Origin: Streptococcus oralis
GTDB taxonomy: Bacteria > Bacillota > Bacilli > Lactobacillales > Streptococcaceae
Direction of reading: 5' to 3'
Assembly (NCBI GenBank): GCA_937930605.1
Contig: CALHBZ010000055.1
Coordinates: forward strand, 1-15,924
DNA length: 15,924 nucleotides
Positions 14,966 through 15,924 of the stretch are shown here, one piece after another. The notes under the pieces were generated by a model that worked only from the letters and a program-made list of their open reading frames with translations, searched no databases and was not told the origin of the DNA. Position numbers and translations under genes: made by a program. Every line of letters begins with the position of its first letter. The stretch's first letter is position 1.

Positions 14966-15517
14966 TTAATTGGTTTGTTCGGTATAACCAGCCTCTTTAA
15001 GCATTTTTTTCGAAGCAGCAAAGCTAACACGGTTTCCAATACCAGAATATTCGTTTGGCATTGCTTTTTTCAGCTCGTCCAGACTTGCGACAGTCATGTC
15101 AACTTCGATGTTTTGGATAACTTTTTCGTCTTGAATTTCAACCTTTTGTGTAACTCCTTTGACCCCTTCATAACCTTTATAAGTATCGTCAACAATTTCC
15201 TTAATACCTTCCGCGGTATTATTAAGTTTTTCAGGGTCAAGTACATTATGAACAGTTTGTTTTACAACATCATCCCCCTTAACAGTGTATGTCAAGGTAG
15301 AAGTTCTTCCGGGATTGCTATTGTGGACAAATGTGTGGATTTCTGTCTCATCTTTCTTTTCAGATGATTGTTGACTGCTTTGTTTGGTCTCGCTTGACTG
15401 AGTTGTTTTGTCTTCTTTGGTATTGCTGCTAGCAGGTGTAGATGCTTGTTTGGAACATCCGAGTAGGAAGACAAGTGAAGCCACAAGGGCTAGTGATACT
15501 TTAAAGTATGATTTCAT
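14966..15517 (-). CDS. YehR-type (DUF1307) lipoprotein
   Basis: A 183-aa surface lipoprotein. It has a type II signal peptide (MKSYFKVSLALVASLVFLLGC) with lipobox LLGC and lipidated Cys21. A Ser/Thr/Lys/Gln-rich linker (about 22-57) follows, then a single domain (about 58-183) containing FVHNSNPGRTSTLTYTVKGDDVVKQT, a DUF1307/YehR-like start. The family is widespread in streptococci, and its role is not known to me. The start is supported by AAAGGAAAG about 8 nt upstream on the minus strand and a good promoter. It converges on brnQ and shares its terminator. Confidence 0.9.
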   Translation of the reverse strand: MKSYFKVSLALVASLVFLLGCSKQASTPASSNTKEDKTTQSSETKQSSQQSSEKKDETEIHTFVHNSNPGRTSTLTYTVKGDDVVKQTVHNVLDPEKLNNTAEGIKEIVDDTYKGYEGVKGVTQKVEIQDEKVIQNIEVDMTVASLDELKKAMPNEYSGIGNRVSFAASKKMLKEAGYTEQTN

Positions 15518-15553
15518 ATTTTTTACTTTCCTTTCATAATCAAAGTATTTTGT

Positions 15554-15582
15554 ATTATAACATGATTCTACTGCAAAATCAA
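15554..15582 (-). promoter_or_regulatory. SigA promoter of the lipoprotein gene
   Basis: Read on the minus strand: TTGATT (15582-15577), a 17-bp spacer ending in TGT, and TATAAT (15559-15554). Spacing is ideal, with an extended -10. The leader is about 30 nt. Confidence 0.85.
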
Positions 15583-15770
15583 CTTGATCTACCCTCTCAT
15601 CTGACTTGACATGACAACGAATAGAAACTAGTCTGGCGATTAAAGTTTTGTCTCTATCTGTTTCAAAGGTCTTTTATCGTATGGATTGAAAAGGGGGTAA
15701 AGTTTCAAATGAATTTTTTATGGAATCGGGAAGAGTCTATTGGACTCATCGGTTAGGGATATAGTAAAAT
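15583..15770. other. Gene-free interval
   Basis: No supported ORF or RNA gene. A small inverted repeat GAGTC-tattg-GACTC lies at 15733-15747. A weak promoter-like pair, TTGGAC (15740-15745) and TAAAAT (15765-15770, spacer 19), stands just before the first hairpin. Confidence 0.5.
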
Positions 15771-15806
15771 ACCCCAAGAGTTAGAGCTGTGTCTAACTTT
15801 TGGGGT
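15771..15806. repeat. Hairpin related to the insertion-sequence end downstream
   Basis: ACCCCAAGAGTTAGA (15771-15785) pairs with TCTAACTTTTGGGGT (15792-15806), 15 bp with one wobble and a 6-nt loop. Its right arm plus the next G is identical over 16 nt to the right arm of the hairpin at 15877-15917. No T tract follows, so it is not a typical terminator. It may be the remnant of an insertion-sequence end. Confidence 0.7.
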
Positions 15807-15869
15807 GGTCCTACACTAGTCTATATGAAATTTTAGGGGATTAGTTCGTCTTTTCAGTGAATCCCATTT

Positions 15870-15924
15870 TGAACTGCACCCCAAAAGTTAGACAGAAAAA
15901 ATCTAACTTTTGGGGTGTTTTATT
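15870..15924. mobile_element. Probable terminal end of an IS3-family (IS150-like) element, cut by the window
   Basis: From 15870 the sequence reads TGAACTGCACCCCAAAAG and forms a perfect 16-bp hairpin (15877-15892 with 15902-15917, 9-nt loop). A TG start and a terminal hairpin of CCCCAAAAGTTAGA type are, from memory, features of streptococcal IS3-family ends, where the hairpin blocks read-in transcription. No transposase is inside the window; it would lie to the right. It could also be a solitary remnant. Confidence 0.55.

Noticed and set aside
14948..15367. Plus-strand open frame of about 139 codons
   Set aside because: It lies antisense to the lipoprotein gene, which has a lipobox, ribosome site and promoter; the plus frame has none of these.
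15771..15806. First 3' hairpin as an ordinary terminator
   Set aside because: No T tract on either side and no adjacent gene to terminate; similarity to the second hairpin fits an insertion-sequence remnant better.
1..15924. CRISPR arrays, tRNA or rRNA genes, BOX or RUP elements
   Set aside because: No regularly spaced direct repeats, cloverleaf-like sequence or recognisable BOX/RUP core was found by eye.

Overview
The window looks like chromosome from a mitis-group Streptococcus (S. pneumoniae / S. mitis / S. oralis type). The proteins encoded by recJ, the RNase J2 gene, estA, uvrC, pepV and brnQ read as close relatives of their pneumococcal counterparts. Base composition is moderately AT-rich. 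Promoters are mostly extended -10 (TGnTATAAT) and intrinsic terminators are abundant, both typical of this group. I saw no prophage, CRISPR array, tRNA or rRNA.

Layout, left to right. (1) recJ (ssDNA exonuclease) ends in a terminator. (2) A secreted LysM-CHAP cell-wall hydrolase follows, with candidate WalR-like half-sites upstream. (3) About 340 bp without a gene contains nested inverted repeats. (4) RNase J2, with a degenerate metal site, and estA (tributyrin-type esterase) follow, with a terminator between them. (5) Next is a membrane-anchored matrixin-like zinc protease with its own terminator. (6) uvrC has a -10 element so close to its ATG that the mRNA may be leaderless. Downstream of it are an uncharacterised 201-aa protein and a metallophosphoesterase whose reading frames overlap by 4 bp. 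(7) A nitroreductase and pepV form a small operon. (8) A uracil-DNA-glycosylase-family protein and a small rhodanese share overlapping stop and start codons. (9) brnQ (branched-chain amino-acid carrier) converges on a DUF1307/YehR-type lipoprotein across one bidirectional terminator. (10) The last ~340 bp have no gene but carry two hairpins sharing a 16-nt arm. The second starts like the terminus of an IS3-family insertion sequence that would run off the window.

Most of the window is housekeeping: DNA repair (recJ, uvrC, the UDG-family protein), RNA decay (RNase J2), peptide and branched-chain amino-acid use (pepV, brnQ), and envelope work (CHAP protein, metalloprotease, lipoprotein). The accessory-looking parts are the CHAP gene, the protease and the hypothetical/phosphoesterase pair. 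I recall murM-murN lying between estA and uvrC in pneumococcus; they are absent here.

The most striking observation is the rhodanese ORF. It is intact over 95 codons with its catalytic Cys, but has no ATG/GTG/TTG start. The codon where the start should be, overlapping the upstream stop, reads ATA in an ATAA context instead of the usual ATGA.
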